From assembly GCF_023184515.1 (NCBI RefSeq), contig NZ_JAAHBP010000002.1, positions 62,001 through 126,000 on the forward strand: DNA of 64,000 nucleotides. Direction: 5' to 3'. Below are positions 25,063 through 33,207 of this stretch, piece after piece. Each line of letters opens with the position of its first letter. Positions within the stretch are counted from its first letter, which is position 1. Below the pieces are notes generated by a model. That model saw only the letters and a list, made by a program, of their open reading frames with translations. It had not been told where the DNA came from and did no database searches. The position numbers and the translations under genes were made by a program. The DNA comes from Streptomyces sp. D2-8. GTDB lineage: Bacteria > Actinomycetota > Actinomycetes > Streptomycetales > Streptomycetaceae.

Positions 25063-26031
25063 GTGAACAGCACCTTCTTCCGTGTGCCCGTACGCCGTCT
25101 GGCGACCGTCGCGACGGCCATGGCCCTGGCCGCCGGGCCCATGACACTGACCGGCGTGAGCCCGGCGTACGCCGCCGGCGACCACGGCCGCGCGAGCGCG
25201 GCCACCCTGCGCACCGGCTTGGACGTCTCCCTGCTGAACAAGTCGGTGAACGTCCCGCTCGCCGTCTCCCTCAACGAGGTCCAGGCTCCGCAGAGCGCCG
25301 AGGAGACCACACTGACGGCCCGTCTGGACGCGGTGAACGGCGGCCGGCCCTTCAGCGTGCTGCGCGCCGAGGTGGCTCAGGCGAGAGCCACGACGACCGC
25401 CACGAAGGCCGAGGCGGCCGCCACCTTGGCCCATGCCCGCCTTCACGTCCCCGGCCTGCCACTGCTGGCGGTGATCGAGGTCGAGCAGATCACGTCCAAG
25501 GCCACCTGTGAGGTCGGGGAGAAGCCGGTCGCCACGACCGACATTCCCGGCTCGGTGACCGTGCTCGGCGAGCGCGTGAACCTCACCGCCGAGGGCTCGG
25601 CGGACGTCAAGGTGCCGGGCGTCGGCGAGGTGCACCTGGATCTGTCGAGCACCCGGACGACGGCCCGTTCGGCCGCCGCCACCGCCCTCGAACTCAAGGT
25701 GTCCGTCGACCCGTTGAAGCTGAACGTCGCTGAGGTCGACGGCACGCTCACCCTGGCTGAGGCGGCCTGCAAGACGCCCGCGCCCGCAGCCGCCGCACAG
25801 CCCTCGGCCGAAGCGTCCGCCCCGCCCGCCGACGCAGAGCCCGCGGCCGCCGCACAGCCCTCGGCTGAAGCGTCCGCCCCGCCGGCCGACGCCAAGCCGC
25901 AGGGAGCACTCGCCGAGGAGAGCCTGGCCGAGACCGGCGGTGACTCGACGACGCCGTACCTCGTGGGTGGCGGGATCGCCCTGCTCGTGGCAGGCGGGGG
26001 AGCGGTGGTCCTGACCCGCCGCCGGAGCTGA
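25063..26031 (+). CDS. LAETG-anchored cell-wall protein, SCO1860 family
   Basis: 322 residues from a GTG. Signal peptide at 1-37 ending SPAYAAG. A beta-rich mature region with two cysteines follows. Then comes a Pro/Ala-rich stalk containing two almost identical 19-residue repeats (AAAAQPSAEASAPPADA) at about 243-280. The end has the sortase signal LAETGG, a hydrophobic segment and RRRS. LAxTG is the target of class E sortases in Streptomyces, which attach chaplins and other surface proteins to peptidoglycan. The S. coelicolor homologue SCO1860 is a listed sortase substrate (recalled). The function of the outer domain is unknown. Confidence 0.9.
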   Translation: MNSTFFRVPVRRLATVATAMALAAGPMTLTGVSPAYAAGDHGRASAATLRTGLDVSLLNKSVNVPLAVSLNEVQAPQSAEETTLTARLDAVNGGRPFSVLRAEVAQARATTTATKAEAAATLAHARLHVPGLPLLAVIEVEQITSKATCEVGEKPVATTDIPGSVTVLGERVNLTAEGSADVKVPGVGEVHLDLSSTRTTARSAAATALELKVSVDPLKLNVAEVDGTLTLAEAACKTPAPAAAAQPSAEASAPPADAEPAAAAQPSAEASAPPADAKPQGALAEESLAETGGDSTTPYLVGGGIALLVAGGGAVVLTRRRS

Positions 26032-26122
26032 TCCCGCAGCCGGGGGTGGCGGCGAGGAGCGTTGAGGAGGCGGGGTCGCAGGGGCTTCAGGGCCTGCTCC
26101 ACTACCCACAGAAGCCCGGGCC

Positions 26123-27178
26123 TCAGTGCTGCAGCGCCCGCTCGAGGGCCCGCAGGAACCCGTCGGTCGTGGCGCGGTCCCGCACCGCCAGCCGCAGCCA
26201 CTCCTCGTCCAGCCCGGGGAACGTGTCCCCGCGGCGCACCGCGTAGCCGAGGTCGCGCAGGCGCCGGCGGACAGTGGACGCGCGCGGCAGACGGACCAGA
26301 ACGAACGGGCCCTGCGCGGGCCCGGCCACCCGCAGCCCGGCCGGGGCGAAGCGGGCGAGGCCGGCCGACAGGTGGGCGCGGTCCGCCGCGATACGGTGCG
26401 CCGCGTGGGCCGCCTCGGCCACCGCCCGCAGCCCCACGCACGCCTCGGCCGCGGCCAGCGCCGGAGTCGACACCGGCCACAGCGGCTGCGCCCGCTGAAG
26501 GTCCTCGACGGTCTGCGGCGCGGCCAGCACGTATCCGATCCGCAGCCCGGCCAGCCCCCACGTCTTGGTCAGGCTGCGCAGCACCACGAGGCCGGGCACA
26601 TCGACGCGGCCGGCCAGGGCCTCCCGCTCGCCCGGCACCGCGTCCATGAACGCCTCGTCCACCACCAGCACCCGCCCGGGCCGGGCGAGTCCGGCGATCG
26701 CGTCCGCCGGGTGCAGCACCGACGTCGGGTTCGTCGGGTTGCCGATCACCACCAGGTCCGCGTCCTCGGGGACGGCCGCCGGGTCCAGCCGGAAACCGTC
26801 GGCCTCCCGCAGCAGCACCCGGCCGACCGTGTGCCCGGCATCCCGCAGCGCCGCCTCCGGCTCCGTGAACTGGGGATGCACGACGACCGGCCGCCGCACC
26901 TTCAGCGCCCGCGCCAGCAGCACGAACGCCTCCGCCGCGCCCGCCGTCAGCAGCACCCGCTCCACCGGCAGCCCGTGCCGCGAAGCCACCGCCGCCCGCG
27001 CGGCACGCCCGTCCGGGTAGGCCGCGAGCCCGCCCAGGGACGCGGCGATGTGCTCCCGCAGCCAGACCGGCGGCGTGTCCGCGCGGACGTTCACGGCGAG
27101 GTCGACGAGCGAGCCGCCGTCGTCCCGGACCTCCGCGTCCCCGTGGTGGCGCAGATCGTGCCCGCTCTCAGTGCGCAT
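26123..27178 (-). CDS. cobC: Threonine-phosphate decarboxylase-like class I/II aminotransferase (CobC-like)
   Basis: 351 residues. PLP-dependent HisC/CobC fold: NVRADTPPVWLREHIAASLGGLAAYPD, LLTAGAAEAFVLLARALKV, VIGNPTNPTSVLH, VVDEAFMDAVPGE and the PLP lysine in LRSLTKTWGLAGLRIGYVL. CobC/CobD-type enzymes make (R)-1-aminopropan-2-ol phosphate, the lower linker of cobalamin. It is the last gene of the cobalamin operon, and its start lies within the end of cbiX (11-bp overlap). A HisC-like function is possible from sequence alone; the operon position favours cobalamin. Confidence 0.87.
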   Translation of the reverse strand: MRTESGHDLRHHGDAEVRDDGGSLVDLAVNVRADTPPVWLREHIAASLGGLAAYPDGRAARAAVASRHGLPVERVLLTAGAAEAFVLLARALKVRRPVVVHPQFTEPEAALRDAGHTVGRVLLREADGFRLDPAAVPEDADLVVIGNPTNPTSVLHPADAIAGLARPGRVLVVDEAFMDAVPGEREALAGRVDVPGLVVLRSLTKTWGLAGLRIGYVLAAPQTVEDLQRAQPLWPVSTPALAAAEACVGLRAVAEAAHAAHRIAADRAHLSAGLARFAPAGLRVAGPAQGPFVLVRLPRASTVRRRLRDLGYAVRRGDTFPGLDEEWLRLAVRDRATTDGFLRALERALQH

Positions 27179-28097
27179 GCGAGTGAGCGCCGTGGTGGTG
27201 CCCGTGTCCGTGCCCGTGGTGGTGGTCGTCGTCGTCCGGGTGGAAGTGCGGCTGCTGTGGCATGCCGACCTTGTCCTCGAAACCGGGCAGAGCGATGCGG
27301 TACACGCACGAGTCGCAGTTCATCCGCAGATCACCCTTGACGGCCTCCTCGTACCGCTCCCACACCAGGTCGAGCAGCTCCGGCTCCGGCCCGATCACGT
27401 CGGCCGACAACACCTCGACCTCCGGGTGCGCGGCGGCCCAGCCCTCCGTCTGGTGCCGCACCCGGTCCGGCAGGATGCCCGTGAACAGGAAGTAGGGGAG
27501 GACCACGATGCGGCGGGCACCCAGCCGCACACAGCGGTCGAGCCCGCTCGGCACGTCCGGCGCGGCCAGCGACACGAACGCCGTCTCGACACCCGCGTAC
27601 CCGCGCCCCTCCCACAGCAGCCGGGCCGCCTTGTGCACCTCGGCGTTGGCGTCCGGGTCCGTGGAGCCGCGCCCGACCAGCAGCACCGTCACGTCGGCCC
27701 GGTCCCCGGGCGTGCGGCCCGCCGACCCCAGGGCCTCGTCCAGCCGCCGCTCCAGCACGTTCAGCAGCGCCGGATGCGGGCCGAGCGGACGCCCGTACGT
27801 GTACGAGATGCCCGGGTGCCGCTCCTTCTCGCGGGCCAGCGCCGCCGGGATGTCGCCCTTGGCGTGCCCGGCGGACACCAGCATCAGCGGCACGGCGGCG
27901 AACCGGCGCACGCCCTGCTCCACCAGCTCGGTGACGGCCTCGCCCAGCGGCGGCGGGGACAGCTCGATGAAGCCGCCCGCGACGGGCAGTTCGGGGTGCC
28001 GGGCCCCCAGCCGCCGTACGAAGTCGCGGAACGCCTCGGCTCCGGCGTCGTCCCGGGTGCCGTGGCCGGCGATGAGCAGGGCGGGCGGGGTGGTCAC
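27168..28097 (-). CDS. cbiX: Sirohydrochlorin/precorrin chelatase of the CbiX type with His-rich tail
   Basis: 309 residues from a GTG that overlaps the stop of cobH (GTGA). Two CbiX half-domains: AGHGTRDDAGAEAFRDFVRRL with PLMLVSAGHAKGDIPAAL, and LLVGRGSTDPDANAEVHK with VLPYFLFTGILPDRV. A CDSCVYR motif follows, and the last 26 residues are an Asp/His run (HFHPDDDDHHHGHGHG and on) with about a dozen histidines. CbiX inserts Co(II) into sirohydrochlorin in the early-cobalt route; the tail probably binds Co or Ni. Odd in an operon that also encodes CobN (late cobalt insertion). Confidence 0.92.
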   Translation of the reverse strand: MTTPPALLIAGHGTRDDAGAEAFRDFVRRLGARHPELPVAGGFIELSPPPLGEAVTELVEQGVRRFAAVPLMLVSAGHAKGDIPAALAREKERHPGISYTYGRPLGPHPALLNVLERRLDEALGSAGRTPGDRADVTVLLVGRGSTDPDANAEVHKAARLLWEGRGYAGVETAFVSLAAPDVPSGLDRCVRLGARRIVVLPYFLFTGILPDRVRHQTEGWAAAHPEVEVLSADVIGPEPELLDLVWERYEEAVKGDLRMNCDSCVYRIALPGFEDKVGMPQQPHFHPDDDDHHHGHGHGHHHGAHSHAH

Positions 28098-28681
28098 AGT
28101 TTCTCCTCGGCGGAAGTGGGGTGGTACAGCAGGGCGTTGAGCGCGGCGGCGGCGACCGCCGACCCGCCCTTCTCGGACACGTTGCTCACGGCGGGCAGTC
28201 CGCTCTCGCGCAGCGCGGCCTTCGATTCGACGGCTCCGACGAAACCGACGGGCAGTCCGATGACGAGCGCGGGGCGCGCGTCGAGGGTCAGCAGCTCCTC
28301 CAGCGCGGTCGGCGCGTTGCCGATCACCCAGAGGGCGCCGGGACCGACCTGCTCGTGGGCGAGCCGGATCGCGTGCGCGGAACGGGTCAGCCCGGGCCCG
28401 GACTCGGCGTCCTTCAGGCGGCAGACGGTCTCGCGCCGGGTGATCCCGGCGCCGACCATCTCCACGTCCACTACGACGGGGGCCCCGGCATGCAGTGCCG
28501 CGTGCGCCTTCGCCAAGTCGGCCTCGTCCAGGACGAGGTCGGTGGCGTAGTCGAGGTCGGCGGCGGAGTGGATGACCCGCTCCACGACCGCCCGGGTCAG
28601 CGGCGGGAAGTGCGAGGTGTCCAGCCGGGCGCGCAGACGCCGGTAGGACTCCTCCTCGATCGGATGAACGACGCGGTTCAC
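28094..28681 (-). CDS. cobH: Precorrin-8X methylmutase
   Basis: 195 residues from a GTG overlapping the stop of the cbiG-cobJ gene (GTGA). It moves the C11 methyl group to C12, giving hydrogenobyrinate or cobyrinate. Family marks: HPIEEESYRRLRARLD, VVERVIHSAADLDYATDL with the catalytic His, VVVDVEMVGAGITRR, IGNAPTALEELLTL and GLPVGFVGAVESKAAL. Length typical (about 205). Confidence 0.95.
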   Translation of the reverse strand: MNRVVHPIEEESYRRLRARLDTSHFPPLTRAVVERVIHSAADLDYATDLVLDEADLAKAHAALHAGAPVVVDVEMVGAGITRRETVCRLKDAESGPGLTRSAHAIRLAHEQVGPGALWVIGNAPTALEELLTLDARPALVIGLPVGFVGAVESKAALRESGLPAVSNVSEKGGSAVAAAALNALLYHPTSAEEKL

Positions 28682-30369
28682 TCGGCGCCCTCCTGCGCTG
28701 CCTGCCAGCGGTAGCCGCGCGGCGTCACCATGCGCCCCGCGATGTCCCGGGTCGCCGTGTTGCCCACGGTCACGACCGTCATCATGTCGACCGTCGCCGG
28801 GTCGAGGGAGCCCAGCGTCGTGAGCCGGCTGGACTCGTCCGGCCGCGAGGCGTTGCGCACGACGCCGACCGGCGTCGCCGGTGCCCGGTGCTCCGCGAGG
28901 ATGCCCAGCGCCTTGGGAAGCTGCCAGTCGCGGCCGCGCGAGCGCGGGTTGTAGAAGGTGACCACGATGTCCGCCTCGGCCGCCGCCCGCACGCGCCGCT
29001 CGATGACCTCCCACGGCGTGTGCAGGTCGGACAGGCTGATCGACACATGGTCGTGGCCCAGCGGGGCGCCCAGGATCGCGCCGGCCGCGAGCGCCGCCGT
29101 CACACCGGGCACACCGACCACGTCGATGTCGTCGGAGGCCTCGGCCAGCGCGGGGGAGGCCATGGCGTAGACGCCCGCGTCCCCGCTGCCGATCAGCGCG
29201 ACGGCCTGCCCCTCGCGGGCCTCCGCGACGGCCGTGCGCGCCCGCTCCTCCTCGGCCCCGAGCCCCGACTCCAGGATCCGGGTGCCGGGCCGCAGCAGAT
29301 CACGGATCTGGTCGACGTACTGGTCGAGCCCGACGAGCACCGAAGCCCGCCGCAGTTCGGCCTTCGCACGCGGCGTCAGCAGGTCCCGCGCGCCGGGCCC
29401 GAGCCCCACCACCGCGAGCCGCCCGCGCCCCGGCCGCCGGACGACGGCACAGGTCGCCATCGCCGGGCTCGCGGCCGACTTCCGCTTGGGGACGAGCAGT
29501 TCGCCCCCGCTGACGAGCGCGGCGGCCTCCGCGACGGACGGGGTCCCGACGGCCGCGAGCGGCGCGTCGGACGGATGGGGCACGTCGACCCCGGCCAACT
29601 CCGCGGCCGGGTACGTCACCAGGGGCACACCGAGCCGCCGCGCGGCCTCGACGATGCCGGGTTCCCCGGCCTTGGCGTCGACGGTGGCCAGTTCGGCGAC
29701 GGACGCGACGGACAGCCCGGCCTCGCGCAGGGCGTCCTCGACCAGCCCCAGGACCTCCTCGACCGGCGCACCCTTCGACGCCCCGACCCCGACGACCAGC
29801 GTCGGCGGCCTCAGCACCACCTCGCGCCCGGCCGCCTCCACGAGCCGGTCGGTGAGCCGGATCGTGTACGCCCCCTCGGCCGCCGTCGGCAGCGGCGGCA
29901 GCGGCCAGGCCACCTCGGCCCGCAGCGCCACGCCCTCACCGTCCAGCAGCGCCCGCGACACCCCGGCGACATCGCCCTCGACGGGCAGGCCGAGGGTGTC
30001 CAGGCCCGGCAGGTCCACGGCGTCCGTGGCCGTCGTCACGACCGGCTCGGCGCCCAGCAGGTCACCCACCTCGCGGGCCAGTTCATTGGCGCCGCCCGCG
30101 TGCCCGCCCAGCAGGGACACGGCGAACCGCCCGCCCTCGTCGACGCACACCACGCCCGGGTCCTCGGTCTTGCCGGACAGCAGCGGTGCCACCAGCCGCA
30201 CCACCGCCCCCGTCGCCAGGAAGCACACGAGCTGCTCGCACTGCGCGAACGCGGCCCGTACGGCGTCCCCGACGGGACCCTCGTACACACGCGTGCGGTC
30301 CGGCCACGCCGCGGCCAGCCGGTCCCGCGCAGCCGCTCCCGCCGCGGTGGCGGAAATGAGGCCGATCAC
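28678..30369 (-). CDS. cobJ: CbiG-CobJ fusion: cobalamin ring-contraction protein and precorrin-3B C17-methyltransferase
   Basis: 563 residues from a GTG that overlaps the stop of cobL. Residues 1 to about 310 are CbiG-like: CFLATGAVVRLVAPLL, GGHAGGANELAREVGDLL and VVGVGASKGAPVEEVLGLVEDAL. From about 325 on is a CobJ/CbiH SAM methyltransferase: LAVVGLGPGARDLLTPRA, GSGDAGVYAMA, DIVVTFYNPRSRGRDWQLPKAL, and the C-terminal TVGNTATRDIAGRMVTPRGY. In separate systems CbiG opens the delta-lactone and CbiH methylates C17 during ring contraction. Fusion makes one ring-contraction enzyme. CbiG is typical of the anaerobic route; no CobG is seen nearby. Confidence 0.92.
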   Translation of the reverse strand: MIGLISATAAGAAARDRLAAAWPDRTRVYEGPVGDAVRAAFAQCEQLVCFLATGAVVRLVAPLLSGKTEDPGVVCVDEGGRFAVSLLGGHAGGANELAREVGDLLGAEPVVTTATDAVDLPGLDTLGLPVEGDVAGVSRALLDGEGVALRAEVAWPLPPLPTAAEGAYTIRLTDRLVEAAGREVVLRPPTLVVGVGASKGAPVEEVLGLVEDALREAGLSVASVAELATVDAKAGEPGIVEAARRLGVPLVTYPAAELAGVDVPHPSDAPLAAVGTPSVAEAAALVSGGELLVPKRKSAASPAMATCAVVRRPGRGRLAVVGLGPGARDLLTPRAKAELRRASVLVGLDQYVDQIRDLLRPGTRILESGLGAEEERARTAVAEAREGQAVALIGSGDAGVYAMASPALAEASDDIDVVGVPGVTAALAAGAILGAPLGHDHVSISLSDLHTPWEVIERRVRAAAEADIVVTFYNPRSRGRDWQLPKALGILAEHRAPATPVGVVRNASRPDESSRLTTLGSLDPATVDMMTVVTVGNTATRDIAGRMVTPRGYRWQAAQEGAE

Positions 30370-31604
30370 TGAGCAACTCCTTCTTCGACGGCTGCCGGAG
30401 GCCGGACGCCCCACAGCAGGAAAACGGGGTTGGTCGCCGCGAGCCGGGTCACCTGACCCGGCAGCGGCGCGAGCCGCGACGACTGCAGCAGCACGCCGTC
30501 GCAGGTGAGACCGGCGCTCGTCAGGGCCTCACGCGCGGCCGGTACCCGGTCGAGCGCCGCCATGGCGACGACCACCGTGCGCCGGGCACGCCGCGCACAC
30601 GCGGCGACGATCGCGGGCAGTTCGCGCCCGCCACCCCCCACGAACACGGCGTCCGGGGTCTCGGCGAGATCCGCCAGCGCGTCCGGTGCCGCGCCCCGCA
30701 CCACCCGCACGTCCACACCGTGCGCGGCGGCGTTGGCGCGGACCCGCTCCGCCCCGTCCGCGGTCTTCTCCACGGCGGTGACGGCCGCACCCAGCCGCGC
30801 GCACTCCACGGCCACGGACCCCGAGCCCGCGCCCACGTCCCACACCAGGTCGCCCGGGCGCGGCCCCAGCCGGGCCAGGGCCAGCGCCCGCACCTCGAAC
30901 TTGGTGATCATCGAGTCCCGGTGGGCGAACTCCGCCTCCTCAAGGGCCCAGCCGGCGGGCCGCTCACCGGGCCCCGCGACCGTCCGCACAGGGCCGAGCG
31001 CCCGAGCCTCGTCCAGGCACAGCACCACGTTCACCGCCGTGCCCCAGTCCCGGGCGGCGGCCTCGGCGGGCGTCACCCGCTCCACGCGCTCCGTGTCCGA
31101 GCCGAGCCCCGACGCGACGACCAGCACCCGCGCCGCGTCCCGCAGCGCGGCACCCAGCTCCGCCGGACCCGCGCCCGGCCCGGTCAGCACGGCCGTCTTC
31201 GCCTGCGCCCGGCACACGTTGACGGCTGTCCGCAGTTCCCGCCCGTGGGCGCTCACCACCACGGCGTCGTCCCAGGGCAGCCCGATCCGCGCGAACGCGG
31301 CGGCGACCGACGACACCCCGGGCCGCACATCCAGCCGCTCCGCCCCGAACCGCTCGGCCAGCGCCCGCACGATCCCGAAGAACCCCGGATCCCCGGACGC
31401 CAGCACGACGACCCGGCCGCCCGCGCCGAGCCGCCGTTCGACGGCGTCGAGCGCGGGCGCCAGCGGCCCGAGCACGATCCGCTCGGATGTCTCCGGCAGC
31501 CGCACGGCGTCCAGATGCCGCCGCCCGCCGACGACCAGCCCGGCCCCGGCCAGGACGTCCTCGCCCACCGGGACCCCGGTGCCGGTCCCGACCACGGTGA
31601 TCAT
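30366..31604 (-). CDS. cobL: Precorrin-6Y C5,15-methyltransferase (decarboxylating), CbiE-CbiT fusion
   Basis: 412 residues, ATG overlapping the stop of cobM (ATGA). The N-terminal CbiE methyltransferase (1-200) starts ITVVGTGTG and has VLASGDPGFFGIVR and the RPGVSSVAAAFARIGLPWDDAVVVSAHGR block (in two parts). The C-terminal CbiT half (from about 215) has TKFEVRALALARLGPRPGDLVWDVGAGSGS, in which DVGAGSGSVAVE is the SAM site. It methylates C5 and C15 and decarboxylates the acetate side chain. Confidence 0.94.
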   Translation of the reverse strand: MITVVGTGTGVPVGEDVLAGAGLVVGGRRHLDAVRLPETSERIVLGPLAPALDAVERRLGAGGRVVVLASGDPGFFGIVRALAERFGAERLDVRPGVSSVAAAFARIGLPWDDAVVVSAHGRELRTAVNVCRAQAKTAVLTGPGAGPAELGAALRDAARVLVVASGLGSDTERVERVTPAEAAARDWGTAVNVVLCLDEARALGPVRTVAGPGERPAGWALEEAEFAHRDSMITKFEVRALALARLGPRPGDLVWDVGAGSGSVAVECARLGAAVTAVEKTADGAERVRANAAAHGVDVRVVRGAAPDALADLAETPDAVFVGGGGRELPAIVAACARRARRTVVVAMAALDRVPAAREALTSAGLTCDGVLLQSSRLAPLPGQVTRLAATNPVFLLWGVRPPAAVEEGVAQ

Positions 31605-32419
31605 GTACTGGCACCCCGTTCACGCAGGGCTCTGCGGGCCTCCGGGTCGGCCTTGCGGTAGCCGTGGAAGTGACCCGGGTGGTACAGGTGCGAGCGCGTG
31701 CCGTGCGCGTCGAGCGCCGGGCCGACCAGGAACAGGGTGTGCTTCCAGAGCTTGTGCTCCTTGACCGTCTCCTCCAGCGTGCCGATCGTGCACTTCACGA
31801 TCAGCTCCTCCGGCCAGGTCGCCTGGTACGCCACCACGACCGGGGTCGTCGTCGGGTAGCCGCCCTCCAGCAGCTCCCGCACGAGCTGCCCGCTGCGGGC
31901 GGCGGACAGGAACACCGCCATGGTGGTGCCGTGCTTGGCGAACTCCCGGACCTCCTCCCCGGGCGGCATGGGCGTCTTCCCGCCGCCGAGCCGGGTCAGC
32001 ACGACCGACTGCGCCACCTCGGGGATGGTCAGCTCGCGCTGGGCGAGCGCCGCGACGGCCGAGAAGGAGGACACCCCGGGCACGATCTCGGTCGCGATGC
32101 CGGCCTCGGCACACCGGTCGACCTGCTCCTGCGTGCCGCCCCACAGGGCCGGGTCACCGGAATGGATACGGGCGACCTTGAGCCCCTCGGCGCGGGCCCG
32201 CTCGTACACGGCGACGACGTCCTCCAGGGACATGGTCGCCGAGTCGAGGATCTCCGCGTCCTCGCGGGCGTGCTCGAGGACCTCCTCCTGGACCAGGCTG
32301 GCCGCCCAGATCACGACGTCGGCCTCGGCGATGGCGCGCGCGGCGCGGAACGTCAGCAGGTCGGCGGCGCCGGGGCCGGCACCGACGAAGGTCACTTTGC
32401 CGGCGGGGGCGTCGGCCAT
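31601..32419 (-). CDS. cobM: Precorrin-4 C11-methyltransferase
   Basis: 272 residues from the ATG at 32419, with AGAGGA ten bases upstream. Tetrapyrrole SAM-methyltransferase: KVTFVGAGPGAADLLTFRAA, VARIHSGDPALWGGTQEQ, EIVPGVSSFSAVAALAQREL, LTRLGGGKTPMPPGEEV and VAYQATWPEELIVKCTIGTL. Length typical. It is the only gene in the operon with a real gap before it (56 bases after cobI), and so it has its own strong ribosome site. Confidence 0.95.
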   Translation of the reverse strand: MADAPAGKVTFVGAGPGAADLLTFRAARAIAEADVVIWAASLVQEEVLEHAREDAEILDSATMSLEDVVAVYERARAEGLKVARIHSGDPALWGGTQEQVDRCAEAGIATEIVPGVSSFSAVAALAQRELTIPEVAQSVVLTRLGGGKTPMPPGEEVREFAKHGTTMAVFLSAARSGQLVRELLEGGYPTTTPVVVAYQATWPEELIVKCTIGTLEETVKEHKLWKHTLFLVGPALDAHGTRSHLYHPGHFHGYRKADPEARRALRERGAST

Positions 32420-32475
32420 GGAATGGGTCCTCTCGTACAGGGGGTGGAACGGGGGCGGGGTGAGGGGCGGACGCG

Positions 32476-33207
32476 TCAGAGCTTTCCGCCCCGTCCGCCG
32501 TCGCGCCGGGCGGGTGCGATGAGCGTCGACAGATAGGGCAGGGGCGCGTCGTCGAGCTCGGCGGCCGGACGTACGGACTCCTCCGGCAGGCCGAGCGCCG
32601 ACCCCCACACGGCGTCGGCGAGCCGCCCGGTCTCCCGCAGCGCCTCGGCGACCTCGTGCGCCTGCCGCCCGAACTTGTAGGCGACCACGGTCCCGGGCCC
32701 GGCCAGGGCGTCCTTCAGCACGGCCGCTCCGGCGGTGACGGGCACGAGCGTGAGCGGCTCGGTGCCTTCGGTCAGCACGGCTCCCGACCGGGCGGCGAGG
32801 TCCTGCATGGCGGTGATCCCGGGCACGGTCTCGACGACGGTCCCCGGCACCAGCTCGGCGATGGTCTGCGCGAGGTAGGTGAACGTCGAGTAGACGTTGG
32901 GGTCCCCGATGGTCGCGAAGGCCACCGACGGGTGCTGCCGCAGCAACGCGGCGACCCGCTCGCCGGCCGCGTCCCAGGCGGCCTCGCGCCGCCCCCGGTC
33001 GCTGCGCTCGTTCAGCGCGAACACCACCCGGACGACCTTCTCCTCGGGCACGTAGTGCAGCACCGTCGCCTCGGCCCGGCCGCGCTCCCCGCTGTCCATC
33101 ACGGGGACCACCACGACATCGGCCGCCCGCAGGGCGTTCACGCCCTTCACGGTCACCAGCTCCGGATCCCCGGGCCCTACCCCGACTCCGACCAGCCTGC
33201 TGCTCAT
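32476..33207 (-). CDS. cobI: Precorrin-2 C20-methyltransferase
   Basis: 243 residues, ATG overlapping the stop of cobB (ATGA). Tetrapyrrole methyltransferase: RLVGVGVGPGDPELVTVKGV, FATIGDPNVYSTFTYLAQTI and TVPGITAMQDLAAR. It forms precorrin-3A from precorrin-2 (or the cobalt form). Here it is a separate protein, while several actinobacteria have a CobIJ fusion (family knowledge). Confidence 0.95.
   Translation of the reverse strand: MSSRLVGVGVGPGDPELVTVKGVNALRAADVVVVPVMDSGERGRAEATVLHYVPEEKVVRVVFALNERSDRGRREAAWDAAGERVAALLRQHPSVAFATIGDPNVYSTFTYLAQTIAELVPGTVVETVPGITAMQDLAARSGAVLTEGTEPLTLVPVTAGAAVLKDALAGPGTVVAYKFGRQAHEVAEALRETGRLADAVWGSALGLPEESVRPAAELDDAPLPYLSTLIAPARRDGGRGGKL

Noticed and set aside
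26082..26117. GGGCTTC/GAAGCCC hairpin as terminator of the cob operon
   Set aside because: Seven base pairs with a 22-base loop are too weak to call.
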